Shown in pieces: positions 54,520 through 63,735 of a stretch of DNA of 64,000 nt; the stretch's first letter is position 1; every line of letters begins with the position of its first letter. This stretch comes from JAVBLW01 sp031553215. Its GTDB lineage: Bacteria > Bacillota_I > Bacilli_A > Acholeplasmatales > Anaeroplasmataceae. The notes beneath the pieces were generated by a model, which was given only the letters and a program-made list of their open reading frames with translations, was not told where the DNA came from and did no database searches. Location of the stretch: positions 62,001-126,000 of the forward strand of contig JAVBLW010000003.1 of the NCBI GenBank assembly GCA_031553215.1, read 5' to 3'. A program made the translations under genes and the position numbers.

Positions 54520-57303
54520 ATGAATGTTAAAAAGAAATTAGATAATTTCATAGAAGAAACTTTTGTTTATGAAAAATTAGAAGATGTAATAGGTGATAGA
54601 TTTGGTAAATACTCAAAGTATATTATTCAAGATAGAGCTATTCCAGATGTTAGAGATGGTTTGAAGCCAGTTCAAAGACGTATTTTATATGCAATGGATA
54701 AAATGGGTATTACTTCATCTACTCCATACAAAAAGTCTGCCCGTATTGTTGGAGACGTAATGGGTAAATATCACCCTCATGGTGATTCATCAATTTATGA
54801 AGCCATGGTCCGTATGAGTCAAAATTGGAAAATGAGTGTTACTTTAATTGATATGCACGGTAATAATGGTAGTATCGATGGAGACAGTCCCGCTGCTATG
54901 CGTTATACAGAATCACGTATGAGTAAAAACGCCGATTACTTACTTCAAGATATTGATAAAAACACTGTTCCTTTTATTCCTAACTTTGATGAGGAAGAAA
55001 CTGAACCAACTGTCCTACCTGCTAAATTTCCTAATTTATTAGTTAATGGAGCAATGGGGATTTCTAGTGGTTATGCTACTTATATTCCTACTCATAATAT
55101 TTCTGAGGTAATTGAAGCGGCTATTCAAAAAATTGATAATCCTGAAATGACTTTAGATGAATTATTAGCTATTATGCCAGGACCAGATTTCCCTACTGGA
55201 GGTATTGTCCAAGGTCTTGACGGTATTAGAGAAGCATTTAATACTGGTAGTGGGTCAGTTATAGTTAGAAGTAAAATTGATTTTGAAGAAATTAATAAGG
55301 ATCAAAAAAGAATTGTTGTTTTAGAAATACCTTATGATACAAATAAAGGAAAAATAGTTGAAAGAATCGATCAACTAAGAATTGATAAAAAAGTAGAGGA
55401 TATAGTTGAGGTTAGAGATGAGTCTGACCGCGAAGGGCTTAGAATCGCAATAGACTTAAAAAAAGGCGCAAATGAAAAAGCTATTTTAAATTATTTATTT
55501 AAAAATACTGATCTTCAAATAAACTTAAAATATAATATGGTAGCTATTAATAATAGACGACCTGAAAGATTAGGCGTTCTGAAAATATTAGAAGCTTATA
55601 TAGAACATCAAAAGGATGTAATTACTAATCGTACTAATTATGAATTAGCTAAAGATAAGAAGAGATTACATATCGTTGATGGATTAATGAAAATGGTTAG
55701 TATTGTTGATGAAGTAATCGCAACTATTAGAGCTAGTAAAAATAAAGCAGATTCGAAATTAAATATTTGTGAAAAATTTGCTTTTACTGAAGAACAAGCT
55801 GAAGCTATCGTAATGATGCAATTATATCGTTTGAGTACTCAAGATATTGTAACTCTACAAAATGAACATACTACATTAAACGAAAATATCATTGGATATA
55901 ACCGAATTCTAAATAGTGAAAAGGAATTACTTAAAACTATTAAAAATGAATTACGTACAATGCAAAAAGTTATTAACTGTCCACGAAAGACTGTTATTGA
56001 AGAAGAAATCTCTGATATAAAAATAGATGAAACTGATTTAATATCAAAAGAACAAGTAATGGTTCTGGTATCAAAAGAAGGATATATAAAAAGAATCAAT
56101 ATGAAATCTTATAATATAAGTCGCGTTAATACTCTTAAAGAACATGATAGTATTCAATTCATAGGTGAAGTTTCTACGCTAGATACTTTATTAATGTTCA
56201 CTGATCAAGGAAATTTCTTATATCTACCAGTATATAAAATTGATGAATGTAAGACAAAAGATGTTGGTGCATTTATAAGTAGTATTATTTCTATTAATCC
56301 TGGTGAAAAAATAATTAAGGTTTTTGTTGTAAATGACTTTAAAGCAAACAAAACTTTATTATTAACCACTAAACAAGGATTAATAAAACAAACTCTATTA
56401 AACGGATTTGAATTAAGTAGATACACTAAAGCCGTAAAAGCTATGAAATTATCAAGTGATGATTCATTAGTTAGTGTAGATATGATTGATACACCTTATG
56501 AAATCTTTGTGGCTACAAAGAATTGTGAAGGAATGCGTGTCAGAGCCTCTGAAATCTCGTTATACGGGACTTCTGCGGGTGGAATAAGAATTATATCAAT
56601 GAAACCTGACGATGAGGTTATAGGGGCATTCTACGCTAATAAAATGGATGATGCATTATTGTTAACTACAAGAGGATACATTAAACGTGTCAAAATTGCT
56701 GATTTGCCTTTATCAAGAAGAGCACGCTCTGCAACACCTTTAATTAAAAAGGTAAAATCTAATCCTCATTTATTAACAGATGCTAAGAAAATGTCTCCTA
56801 ATCAATATAAAGAAGATGTCTTAATTGATATTATGTATTCTGATGGAAATGATCAAATAAATGCTTTTGAATTGAAGTATCAGTCTAGCGATGCAGGAAA
56901 AGATATTTTAAAGGATGGAATCGGTTCTCCTTTAAAAATGACACTACCTAATCCTAAAGAAGCTGATCAAAAAATTTCAGATGATTATTTATTGGATAAA
57001 TCAACTGCAATAAATTTATTTAGTTCTGATTCTGAAACAGAAGTAAGTTTGAGGTCTGATAAATCAACTCAAAGTATTTTAGATGATTTAGATAAGTTAT
57101 TAGGAAGTACTGATGTTATTATTGACAAACCAATTGACAAGAAAGAAATTATCGAAACGGAACAAACAGTAACTACAAACACTAGAACTTCTACAATAGT
57201 TAGAAAAAAGGATATTGAAGTTTTTGAATCTAAAGTTGCTAACAAAAATGATGATGAGGATAAAAAAATTCCATTTAAGAAAATATCTTTATTCGATGAA
57301 TAA
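54520..57303 (+). CDS. parC: DNA topoisomerase IV subunit A
   Basis: 927 residues, AAGGAG before the ATG. The winged-helix region has HPHGDSSIYEAMVRMSQ, the quinolone-resistance region with the usual Ser and Glu in place, and the catalytic Tyr in AAMRYTESRM. The C-terminal beta-pinwheel domain ends near 760. About 160 further residues (from roughly 770) form a low-complexity acidic Ser/Asp/Lys tail, which makes the protein longer than typical ParC (about 800). The tail's role is unknown. Confidence 0.95.
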   Translation: MNVKKKLDNFIEETFVYEKLEDVIGDRFGKYSKYIIQDRAIPDVRDGLKPVQRRILYAMDKMGITSSTPYKKSARIVGDVMGKYHPHGDSSIYEAMVRMSQNWKMSVTLIDMHGNNGSIDGDSPAAMRYTESRMSKNADYLLQDIDKNTVPFIPNFDEEETEPTVLPAKFPNLLVNGAMGISSGYATYIPTHNISEVIEAAIQKIDNPEMTLDELLAIMPGPDFPTGGIVQGLDGIREAFNTGSGSVIVRSKIDFEEINKDQKRIVVLEIPYDTNKGKIVERIDQLRIDKKVEDIVEVRDESDREGLRIAIDLKKGANEKAILNYLFKNTDLQINLKYNMVAINNRRPERLGVLKILEAYIEHQKDVITNRTNYELAKDKKRLHIVDGLMKMVSIVDEVIATIRASKNKADSKLNICEKFAFTEEQAEAIVMMQLYRLSTQDIVTLQNEHTTLNENIIGYNRILNSEKELLKTIKNELRTMQKVINCPRKTVIEEEISDIKIDETDLISKEQVMVLVSKEGYIKRINMKSYNISRVNTLKEHDSIQFIGEVSTLDTLLMFTDQGNFLYLPVYKIDECKTKDVGAFISSIISINPGEKIIKVFVVNDFKANKTLLLTTKQGLIKQTLLNGFELSRYTKAVKAMKLSSDDSLVSVDMIDTPYEIFVATKNCEGMRVRASEISLYGTSAGGIRIISMKPDDEVIGAFYANKMDDALLLTTRGYIKRVKIADLPLSRRARSATPLIKKVKSNPHLLTDAKKMSPNQYKEDVLIDIMYSDGNDQINAFELKYQSSDAGKDILKDGIGSPLKMTLPNPKEADQKISDDYLLDKSTAINLFSSDSETEVSLRSDKSTQSILDDLDKLLGSTDVIIDKPIDKKEIIETEQTVTTNTRTSTIVRKKDIEVFESKVANKNDDEDKKIPFKKISLFDE

Positions 57304-57321
57304 TGAATAAGTAATTTAAAG

Positions 57322-57355
57322 ATAGAAAGTGTTGAAATATAACTTTCTATTTTTT
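57322..57355 (+). terminator. Terminator of the parE-parC operon
   Basis: ATAGAAAGT (57322-57330) pairs with ACTTTCTAT (57342-57350), then TTTTT. Confidence 0.85.
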
Positions 57356-57456
57356 ATTATTTTTTAACAATTGATAAAATTTCACAATAAAATCACATAA
57401 TATTACCATTTTTATATTTTATAATTAAATTAGTCAAAAAGTAGTGGAGGAAATTT

Positions 57457-58308
57457 ATGAAAAACAAATTTAAAATTTTTATGTCAATCGGAATGTTAAC
57501 CTTTTTAATGACATTTATGGTTGCATGTGATTCAGGAGATAACTCAAGTAATTCTTCAAATCCAAATGTAGCATATGAAAAAATTGAATTATCTGAAGGA
57601 ATTAATTCATTAGAAGATCAATTATCAAATGGAATTGAAATAGCACTAAATTCAACTTTATGTGTTTATAACTATCAAAGGGTTAGATCTGGCAATCCTG
57701 GAAGATATACATACACTGATCAATTGTATTCAACAGGTTCAGGAGTAATATATTATAAAAGTGAAAAAGATTCTTCTGGGCAATATACATATAGACTAAT
57801 AACTAATGAGCATGTTATTGATGCATCTAGTGATAAGACAGTAACGGCTGGATATGAAAAGTTCGAATTATATTATGGTGAATCAACTACATTAGGGGCT
57901 ACTCTATTGGGATCTAATGCTGAAGCCGATATAGCGGTTCTAGAATTTAAAACTAATAAAGAATTTACAGCCGCTACACTAGCAAAAAGTAGTGATATAA
58001 AAGTTGGAAAATTTGTAATTGCTGTTGGTACACCTCTAGATATAGAATATTATAATACAGTTACGTTAGGAATCATTTCTAGAATAACTGAAACATCTAT
58101 TCAACATGATGCAGCTATTAACTCTGGAAATAGCGGAGGACCATTGTTTAATATTTACGGACAATTAGTAGGTATAAATAATTCAAAGCTAACAGGTCAA
58201 ACCTCAAGTGGTACTTATATAGAAGGAATGTTATTCGCAATATCGTTATCAGTCACTTGTGATGCAGTTAATGAAATTGTAGGAAATACAGAATTAGTGT
58301 TTGAATAA
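57457..58308 (+). CDS. Trypsin-like serine protease lipoprotein (HtrA-type, no PDZ)
   Basis: 283 residues. A lipoprotein signal ends in MVAC (Cys near 24), followed by a Ser/Asn-rich spacer. The catalytic triad is visible: His in TNEHVID, Asp in EADIAVLEF, Ser in NSGNSGGPLFN. This is the HtrA/DegP protease core, but there is no PDZ domain after it, so it ends right after the protease. It is probably held on the outer face of the membrane for protein quality control. GGAGG precedes the ATG. Monocistronic. Confidence 0.9.
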   Translation: MKNKFKIFMSIGMLTFLMTFMVACDSGDNSSNSSNPNVAYEKIELSEGINSLEDQLSNGIEIALNSTLCVYNYQRVRSGNPGRYTYTDQLYSTGSGVIYYKSEKDSSGQYTYRLITNEHVIDASSDKTVTAGYEKFELYYGESTTLGATLLGSNAEADIAVLEFKTNKEFTAATLAKSSDIKVGKFVIAVGTPLDIEYYNTVTLGIISRITETSIQHDAAINSGNSGGPLFNIYGQLVGINNSKLTGQTSSGTYIEGMLFAISLSVTCDAVNEIVGNTELVFE

Positions 58309-58314
58309 AAATAT

Positions 58315-58340
58315 GGCAAGGATAATTTCCTTGTCTTTTT
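58315..58340 (+). terminator. Terminator of the protease gene
   Basis: GGCAAGGA and TCCTTGTC form a hairpin followed by TTTTT. Confidence 0.85.
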
Positions 58341-58626
58341 AATTTAATAATGAATATTTCTATAAATTGTTGAATAATAATATATAAACTATTTAAGTAG
58401 AAAAACATGTAAAAAATATTGAACTGATAAGGGTATAAATTTATTTACAAACATGTTATACTAATATCGAAAAACCAAAAAATAAATTTCAAAAGGTATC
58501 TAGTTGTCGAAACTAAATAAAGTAATTTATTTAATCTTGTCAAATAGTGATGTAAAATAGTTTGAATAATTTTTAAAACTAAAACAAGTTTGAAAAATAG
58601 GAGGAGCAGATTATAATATAATAATC
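58341..58626. other. AT-rich region upstream of the nucleoside kinase gene
   Basis: No gene seen. A weak AAATAAA/TTTATTT hairpin lies near 58515-58535, and AGGAGG (58599-58604) sits about 22 bases before the ATG at 58627, unusually far for a ribosome site. Confidence 0.4.
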
Positions 58627-60288
58627 ATGCAAAGAAAAATGTTAATAAAAGTATTTAATAAAGAATTAGAATATTCAAGACCAATATCGTTGTTGAATAT
58701 ATTAAAACAAGAAAATATTGAGCCTACAAAATATATATGTGCCAAGGTCAATAATCGTCTACGAGAATTAACATATGAGGTAAGTGATAATTATTCAGTT
58801 ATTGAATTTTTGGATTTAAATGATCGTGATTCAATGATGATTTATCAAGCCAGTTTAAGATATTTGTTTGTAATGGCCGTAAACGCCGTTTTTCCTGGAG
58901 TTAAGGTAATTTTCAATTACAGTATTTCAAGAGCCATATTCGCGAAATTTGAGGGTTCAAACTTCATTTTAAATCAGGACACATTAAACTTAATATTAAA
59001 AAAATTAAAAGAGATAACTGAATCTGATTTACCAATCATACGCAAGAATTTTTCAAAAGAAAAAGCGCGTGAGATCTATATATCAGAAGGATTTGATTTT
59101 AAAATTAATATGTTAAAATATCGTGATAAAGATGTCAATGCGTATCAATGTGAAGATTATATAAACTATATGTATAATTATATGGTTCCATCAACAAAGT
59201 TCATTAATAAATATGAAATAAATTTATACTCACCTGGTGTTCTAATTCAATACCCTAGAGCAGAGTTAGAAGGAGAGATTCCAAGTTTTGAAAACGAAAT
59301 GGTTTTTGGAAAAACTTTAAAGGAATCTAACAAGTGGGGAGTAATCACGAAATCAAGTTATGTAGATAAACTAAATCACACTATTGAATCTAATAAATAT
59401 CGTGAATTAATAAATCTTTGTGAAACTAGGCATAACAACATGTTGGCCGAGCTTGGAAGTAATATAAAAAATGATATTGAAAATATTAAACTGATTGCTA
59501 TTGCAGGACCGTCATCAAGTGGTAAGACAACTTTTTGTAATAGATTAAGAATTGAACTAATGACAAAGGGAATTACACCACTAATGATCTCTATTGATGA
59601 CTACTATAAAACACGTGATGAAATAACCAATTTTGAAGAAGATGGGACTCCTGATTTTGAACATGTAGAGGCACTTGATTTAAAGCTATTTAATGATCAT
59701 ATTTACCGTTTAATTCAAGGAGAAGAAATTACATTACCAAAGTTTGATTTCCAGTCAGGAAAACGTGTAGAAGGTCAAACGATTAAGCTTGAAGAAAATC
59801 AACCAATTTTAATCGAAGGAATTCATGCTTTAAATGATATTCTAACTCCTTCAATACCAAGTAATCAAAAGTATAAAATATATATTGCTCCACAATCACA
59901 ATTACATATCGATGAGCATAATCCAATTAGTATGACTGATATTAGATTAATTAGAAGAATGGTTAGGGATTATAAATATCGAAACACTACCGCAGAAAAA
60001 ACGTTAGCTATGTGGCCTAGTGTTCGCCGTGGTGAATTCAAATGGATTTATCCATATCAACAATTGGCTAATTATGTTTTCAATTCAGAATTGACATACG
60101 AACTTTCAGTAATGAAAAAATATGCTATAAAAGGTTTAGAAAAAATTTCTAATAATAGCGAACACTACATTACTGCAAATCGACTATTAAAATTTTTAAG
60201 ATATATAAAAGAGATTGATGAAAAGTGGATACCATGTAATTCTATTTTAAGAGAGTTCATTGGGGACAGCATATTCTACGAAGAATAA
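58627..60288 (+). CDS. Nucleoside (uridine-type) kinase with threonyl-tRNA-synthetase-like N-terminus
   Basis: 553 residues. The N-terminal part (about 1-250) resembles the TGS and second additional domains of threonyl-tRNA synthetase. The C-terminal part is a PRK/uridine-kinase domain with Walker A AGPSSSGKTTF (near 293), IDDYY, DFEHVEALD and LIEGIHALND. Such fusions are annotated as nucleoside kinases in Bacillota; the true substrate is not established. The AGGAGG motif is about 22 bases from the ATG, so a non-ATG start nearer to it (ATA or ATC codons lie in frame) is conceivable. Confidence 0.85.
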   Translation: MQRKMLIKVFNKELEYSRPISLLNILKQENIEPTKYICAKVNNRLRELTYEVSDNYSVIEFLDLNDRDSMMIYQASLRYLFVMAVNAVFPGVKVIFNYSISRAIFAKFEGSNFILNQDTLNLILKKLKEITESDLPIIRKNFSKEKAREIYISEGFDFKINMLKYRDKDVNAYQCEDYINYMYNYMVPSTKFINKYEINLYSPGVLIQYPRAELEGEIPSFENEMVFGKTLKESNKWGVITKSSYVDKLNHTIESNKYRELINLCETRHNNMLAELGSNIKNDIENIKLIAIAGPSSSGKTTFCNRLRIELMTKGITPLMISIDDYYKTRDEITNFEEDGTPDFEHVEALDLKLFNDHIYRLIQGEEITLPKFDFQSGKRVEGQTIKLEENQPILIEGIHALNDILTPSIPSNQKYKIYIAPQSQLHIDEHNPISMTDIRLIRRMVRDYKYRNTTAEKTLAMWPSVRRGEFKWIYPYQQLANYVFNSELTYELSVMKKYAIKGLEKISNNSEHYITANRLLKFLRYIKEIDEKWIPCNSILREFIGDSIFYEE

Positions 60289-60295
60289 TAAAAAA

Positions 60296-60326
60296 GGAAA
60301 GGCAAAATAACATTGCCTTTTCTTTT
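60296..60326 (+). terminator. Terminator of the nucleoside kinase gene
   Basis: GAAAAGGCAA-type arms: AAAGGCAA (to 60305) with TTGCCTTTTC (60313-60322), then TTTTT. Confidence 0.85.
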
Positions 60327-60362
60327 TATTTTTATTATAATTTAAGGAGTGGAGGTGGCAAA

Positions 60363-61436
60363 ATGAAATGCTTAACTAACATGGAAAGAATTACTTTATC
60401 GACTGAAATAGTTATGGATATGATAAAGCTTTACCAATACAAAGGAAAAGACTTTTATTATCAAGATATATTAAAATCTGATATGGATTATATAACTAAA
60501 GAAACGGTAGAAAGAGAAACGTTTTTCATGTCTAAAATTTTAAAACTTGATATCACTGAAAATCGTTTAAGATTAATTATAAAAAAATCTTCAGAACCGA
60601 AAACTAAAGATGAACAATTACTTTTTAACATAAAAGAAATATTCTCGTTCTTGCAATTGAAGGTATATGATTTTGAATTGAATTCAAATGAAGTCTTCAG
60701 CTTAGCAAAAATGATTTTCAAAAATGTAAAAGAAGTTTCATTTGCATATGAAGTTAAAGAAGTACAAATTAATTTACTAAGAGAAAAACAAAGAATATCA
60801 AAAAGAAAAAATCTTGAAGAGTTTATGGAACTGTATTCTAGAAAACTTCGAAGCAATGATTATGAGCTAACTCAGTTGATAACTAATTTCTATGTAGATT
60901 TCTTAAACCTTAAAGTCTTCAATGATGGAAATGAATTAGTCGGAATTCTACTATTGTATATCTTATTATTTAGAGAAAGATTCAATATGTTTAAATATAT
61001 GAGTTTCTTTGAAATGGTTATCGAGAGAGAAGAAAGTTTTAACAAAGCTATCCTTCAGGCAAATTTCAACTGGGAAGAAGGATACTCTCAAACAACCCCA
61101 TTAAATAAAATGGTAATTCAAATTTTACTCGATGGATATTCAAAAATAGATTCTATGATTCATGAATACGAATTTGAGAGTCAACTGAATAAGTCTGATA
61201 ATATTGAAAATACAATTTATAAACTACCTCAGGTATTCACCAAAGATGAAATCAGAATCAAGCATCCTTACGTAAGTGAATCTACAATTAATAGAACACT
61301 ACAAAGATTAAGAGATGAAAACAAGATCCGTCCAAACGGAACCGGAAGAAGTGCAACATGGATAAGATTAGTAGAACAAGAAAAATTTAATCCTCACTTC
61401 AAGCAAATTGACTTATTTGAAATAACTAATGATTAG
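60363..61436 (+). CDS. Degenerate Fic-like protein with winged helix
   Basis: 357 residues, GGAGGTGG before the ATG. The centre (about 170-230) has YVDFLNLKVFNDGNELVGILLL, which aligns with the Fic core HPFxxGNGR but has Lys for the catalytic His and Glu-Leu for Gly-Arg. The C-terminus is a winged helix (YVSESTINRTLQRLRDENKI, then GTGRSATWIRL) of the kind common in Fic proteins. If the alignment is right, AMP-transfer activity is lost and the protein may act as a DNA-binding regulator. It follows the nucleoside kinase but behind its own terminator. Confidence 0.55.
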   Translation: MKCLTNMERITLSTEIVMDMIKLYQYKGKDFYYQDILKSDMDYITKETVERETFFMSKILKLDITENRLRLIIKKSSEPKTKDEQLLFNIKEIFSFLQLKVYDFELNSNEVFSLAKMIFKNVKEVSFAYEVKEVQINLLREKQRISKRKNLEEFMELYSRKLRSNDYELTQLITNFYVDFLNLKVFNDGNELVGILLLYILLFRERFNMFKYMSFFEMVIEREESFNKAILQANFNWEEGYSQTTPLNKMVIQILLDGYSKIDSMIHEYEFESQLNKSDNIENTIYKLPQVFTKDEIRIKHPYVSESTINRTLQRLRDENKIRPNGTGRSATWIRLVEQEKFNPHFKQIDLFEITND

Positions 61437-61438
61437 TA

Positions 61439-61468
61439 AAAAAACCTGGATATTAAATCTGGGTTTTT
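61439..61468 (+). terminator. Terminator of the Fic-like gene
   Basis: AAAACC..GGAT pairs with ATCT..GGGTTTT around a short loop, followed by TTTTC and T-rich sequence. Confidence 0.75.
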
Positions 61469-61470
61469 TC

Positions 61471-61790
61471 TTTTTATCCAAAAATAAGAAGTAGAAGCAA
61501 AAGTCGAAAAAGTAGAAGTAGAATATTTCAAAACAAGTAAATTGTCTAAAAAGATAATAACTAATCTAAGAACATCAATTATTAGCAATCGGGATGGATA
61601 AATGTCCATGTTCGACTTTTTCGAATGCTCTTTTTTTCTCGAACAATCTCCTAAACATATTCAAATGAATATAAGTGACTATTTTTAGTGAAAGAAGTAG
61701 TGTCGATTAGAGTGAATAAACATGTCTAAAATACCTCTACTACAAGTTTTCAAACGATAAAAAACTAATTATAAAAACTCAAACAACTTC
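61471..61790. other. Non-coding AT-rich region
   Basis: No open frame. AAGTCGAAAAAGT (near 61500) and TTCGACTTTTTCGAA (near 61610-61625) are partly complementary, and ATGGA..TCCAT near 61594-61610 makes a small hairpin. Nothing named. Confidence 0.4.
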
Positions 61791-61803
61791 CTATAATGTA
61801 TAT

Positions 61804-61939
61804 TATGTAAACCAAAGTAATATGGCTTAACCGTGCGATTAAATGTCTTTGTGTGGATATGTTGAAACGTGTGGTTAATGTGTTAATTACTGGTTTCGTC
61901 TAGGAACCCTAAAAAACATTGTAATTAAGCCATTTTTTA
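61804..61939 (+). ncRNA. Probable small structured RNA (6S-like shape)
   Basis: TATAAT at 61792-61797 gives a likely start near 61804. ATGGCTTAA (61822-61830) pairs with TTAAGCCAT (61925-61933), which is followed by six T, so the closing stem doubles as terminator. Inside, AATGT..TTT pairs with AAA..ACATT (61842-61850 with 61911-61920), and GAAAC (61864-61868) with GTTTC (61893-61897), leaving an open centre. This long, interrupted rod recalls 6S RNA, but about 136 nt is short for it. Class uncertain. Confidence 0.5.
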
Positions 61940-61945
61940 TGACAA

Positions 61946-62876
61946 AATTAGATGATTTTTTTGAAGAGTTATGGAGGATCGATTCGACAAAAAAATATAT
62001 CCACAAATCCATTTGTAAGGAAATCATCTTTTATCCGAATCCTGTAGAAACCACTCAATGATTTAGAGCAATCCAAAAAGCTAAAGACAGACATTCCACT
62101 TACTCGATTCTTCAAAATACATCTATTATTACTTAAGATTATCGAATGATTATCTGATTAGAGATTCACTTATAAAAACAGTTTATGACAGAATTCTAAA
62201 TATTTCTACAATCTAGTTTGAAATACTAGATATGATTTGAATTTTTTTACCAGGATCATGTACGCTTCAGGCAGCCCTTTTTTACTTTATTTTTAGAGAA
62301 TATAATGTATGAAAGATCATCATGGTACCTGCAAGCCTTCCAGCTACTAAGATGTTTAAAATCATTATTTCAGGCTCTTTAGCCTCAATATTAAAAACTA
62401 ATTTATGTAAATGTTTATAACAAATTATTATTTATAAAGTAAAAATGAAGAACTATAAAATAAGGTTTTGTTTTACAAAATCTGGATAAGATTTCTATTT
62501 ATCCTTTTTTGTCTCACGGTATAAAAATTATATTATTGCTTTTGAATAGCTAGCTAATAAAAATGTCTTAAAAATTAATAAATCCCTCCATCATAATAAA
62601 AATCTATTTAGTTAATTTTAGAATAAACATTTGTAGGAAAATTAATATTTTCACTTCAAATTAATTTCCTGTAACGACTTTTATTCGCATCTTTTTTCAT
62701 TAAATTTTATAACCATAAACTATTATGTACGGATATTTTATTACCATTTCATTACATTAGTTGTATGTGACTGTTCACTTTTCAAACGATAATTTAGTTA
62801 AAAATCGGGCAAGAATATTAGAAATTATTCTCTTTATTTTTCAAGATTTATATAAAAAATATAGTCTATATAGCCT
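61946..62876. other. Gene-poor region, possible decayed sequence
   Basis: No intact frame. AGATGATTT (near 61950) and AAATCATCT (near 62022) form distant arms. On the minus strand a short frame around 62290-62440 reads like protein (EPEIMILNILVAGRLAG) but has no start, so it may be a gene remnant. Confidence 0.35.
62482..62511 (+). terminator. Terminator-like hairpin in the gene-poor region
   Basis: GGATAA and TTATCC around a 9-base loop, followed by TTTTTT. The gene it would serve is not apparent. Confidence 0.5.
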
Positions 62877-63000
62877 CCTAAAATGTTACAAAATAATTTC
62901 AAAAATAACCTAGATTTTAAAATTATGTGAAAAGTTTGTCATAAATTGTAAAATTGGTTTTTGATACTAGATAGGTTTTGAAATTATTTTTGGGCTCTTT
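62877..63000. repeat. Imperfect palindromic element, copy A
   Basis: AAAATAATTTCAAAA (near 62890) and TAGGTTTTGAAATTATTTT (near 62972) are inverted arms of about 100 bp of sequence that recurs at 63555-63678. Confidence 0.75.
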
Positions 63001-63057
63001 TTTTACTAGGTTATGACAATAAAAAAACACGATTATTAGTCATAATTTTTAATATAT

Positions 63058-63310
63058 TTATTCTACTTTATATCGAATTTTAATGCATTTATTATTGTAT
63101 ACATCTATCATATTTTTAATGATTGTAGTGCCATTGAAGATATATTTTCAAATGATTATATTGAAATATTTAGTTCTTTAAATGTGGTTGACATACCAAT
63201 TTATTTAAATCAATATTCAAGCAATTTGGTATTTTTAACACCATTTTTCTTGCTTCTAAACTCTTATCTACTTCCATTACATTATATGTAAATCTTATAA
63301 ATTTTTACAC
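63058..63310 (-). pseudogene. Decayed duplicate of the 3' end of the iron-type alcohol dehydrogenase
   Basis: Aligned to the copy at 63736-64000 it keeps words such as TYNVMEVDKSLEA (intact: AYNVMDVDKRLEA), IGMSTTFKELNI and the end of the gene, but has frameshifts and in-frame stops. The offset between copies is 678 bp at the 3' end and 692 bp further in, reflecting small indels. The similarity continues into the 3' flank (62877 onward). Confidence 0.8.
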
Positions 63311-63554
63311 ATCTTCTACATAGCACACCTTTACTCAAGCAATTAATAAGATCAATAATTTAGTACATCAAATAGATAATTAAACATACATTTTACCTAA
63401 TGATTTAACTATTGAACAGACAGTTCACATCTATTCCTGATACAATAAATTAATACTATAATAATAAGAATCTGGGTAAAAATTTGAATATAATTAGAAA
63501 ATTTTCGTTTTCATTTTTGCACTTTTGTTATATAAAATATCCTCTGTATTCTCT

Positions 63555-63678
63555 CCTAAAATGTTACAAAATAATTTCAAAAATAACATAGATTTCTAAA
63601 TCATGTAAAATGTTTGTCATAAATTGTAAAAATAGTTTTCAATACTAGATTGGTTTTGAAATTATTTTTGACTGCATT
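63555..63678. repeat. Imperfect palindromic element, copy B
   Basis: Second copy of the element at 62877-63000, with the arms AAAATAATTTCAAAA and TTTTGAAATTATTTT kept. It lies just beyond the 3' end of the dehydrogenase gene. Confidence 0.75.
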
Positions 63679-63696
63679 TTTACTAAGCCATGACAA

Positions 63697-63727
63697 TAAA
63701 AAAACCACGATTTTTTATCGTAGTTTT
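63697..63727 (-). terminator. Terminator of the alcohol dehydrogenase gene
   Basis: On the minus strand ACTACGAT-AAAAA-ATCGTGGT (one G-T pair) is followed by TTTTTT. The equivalent hairpin in the decayed copy near 63020-63045 is eroded. Confidence 0.8.
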
Positions 63728-63735
63728 ATATATAT

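Noticed and set aside
52599..57303. gyrB-gyrA
   Set aside because: Adjacency to plsY and the sequence pattern favour topoisomerase IV.
61804..61939. tmRNA, SRP RNA or RNase P RNA
   Set aside because: None of their conserved cores (tRNA-like end, GGAAG tetraloop region, GAGGAAAGTCC) is visible.
62290..62440. Minus-strand frame of about 50 codons reading ILVAGRLAGTMMIF
   Set aside because: No start codon or ribosome site and no recognised family; kept only as a possible remnant.
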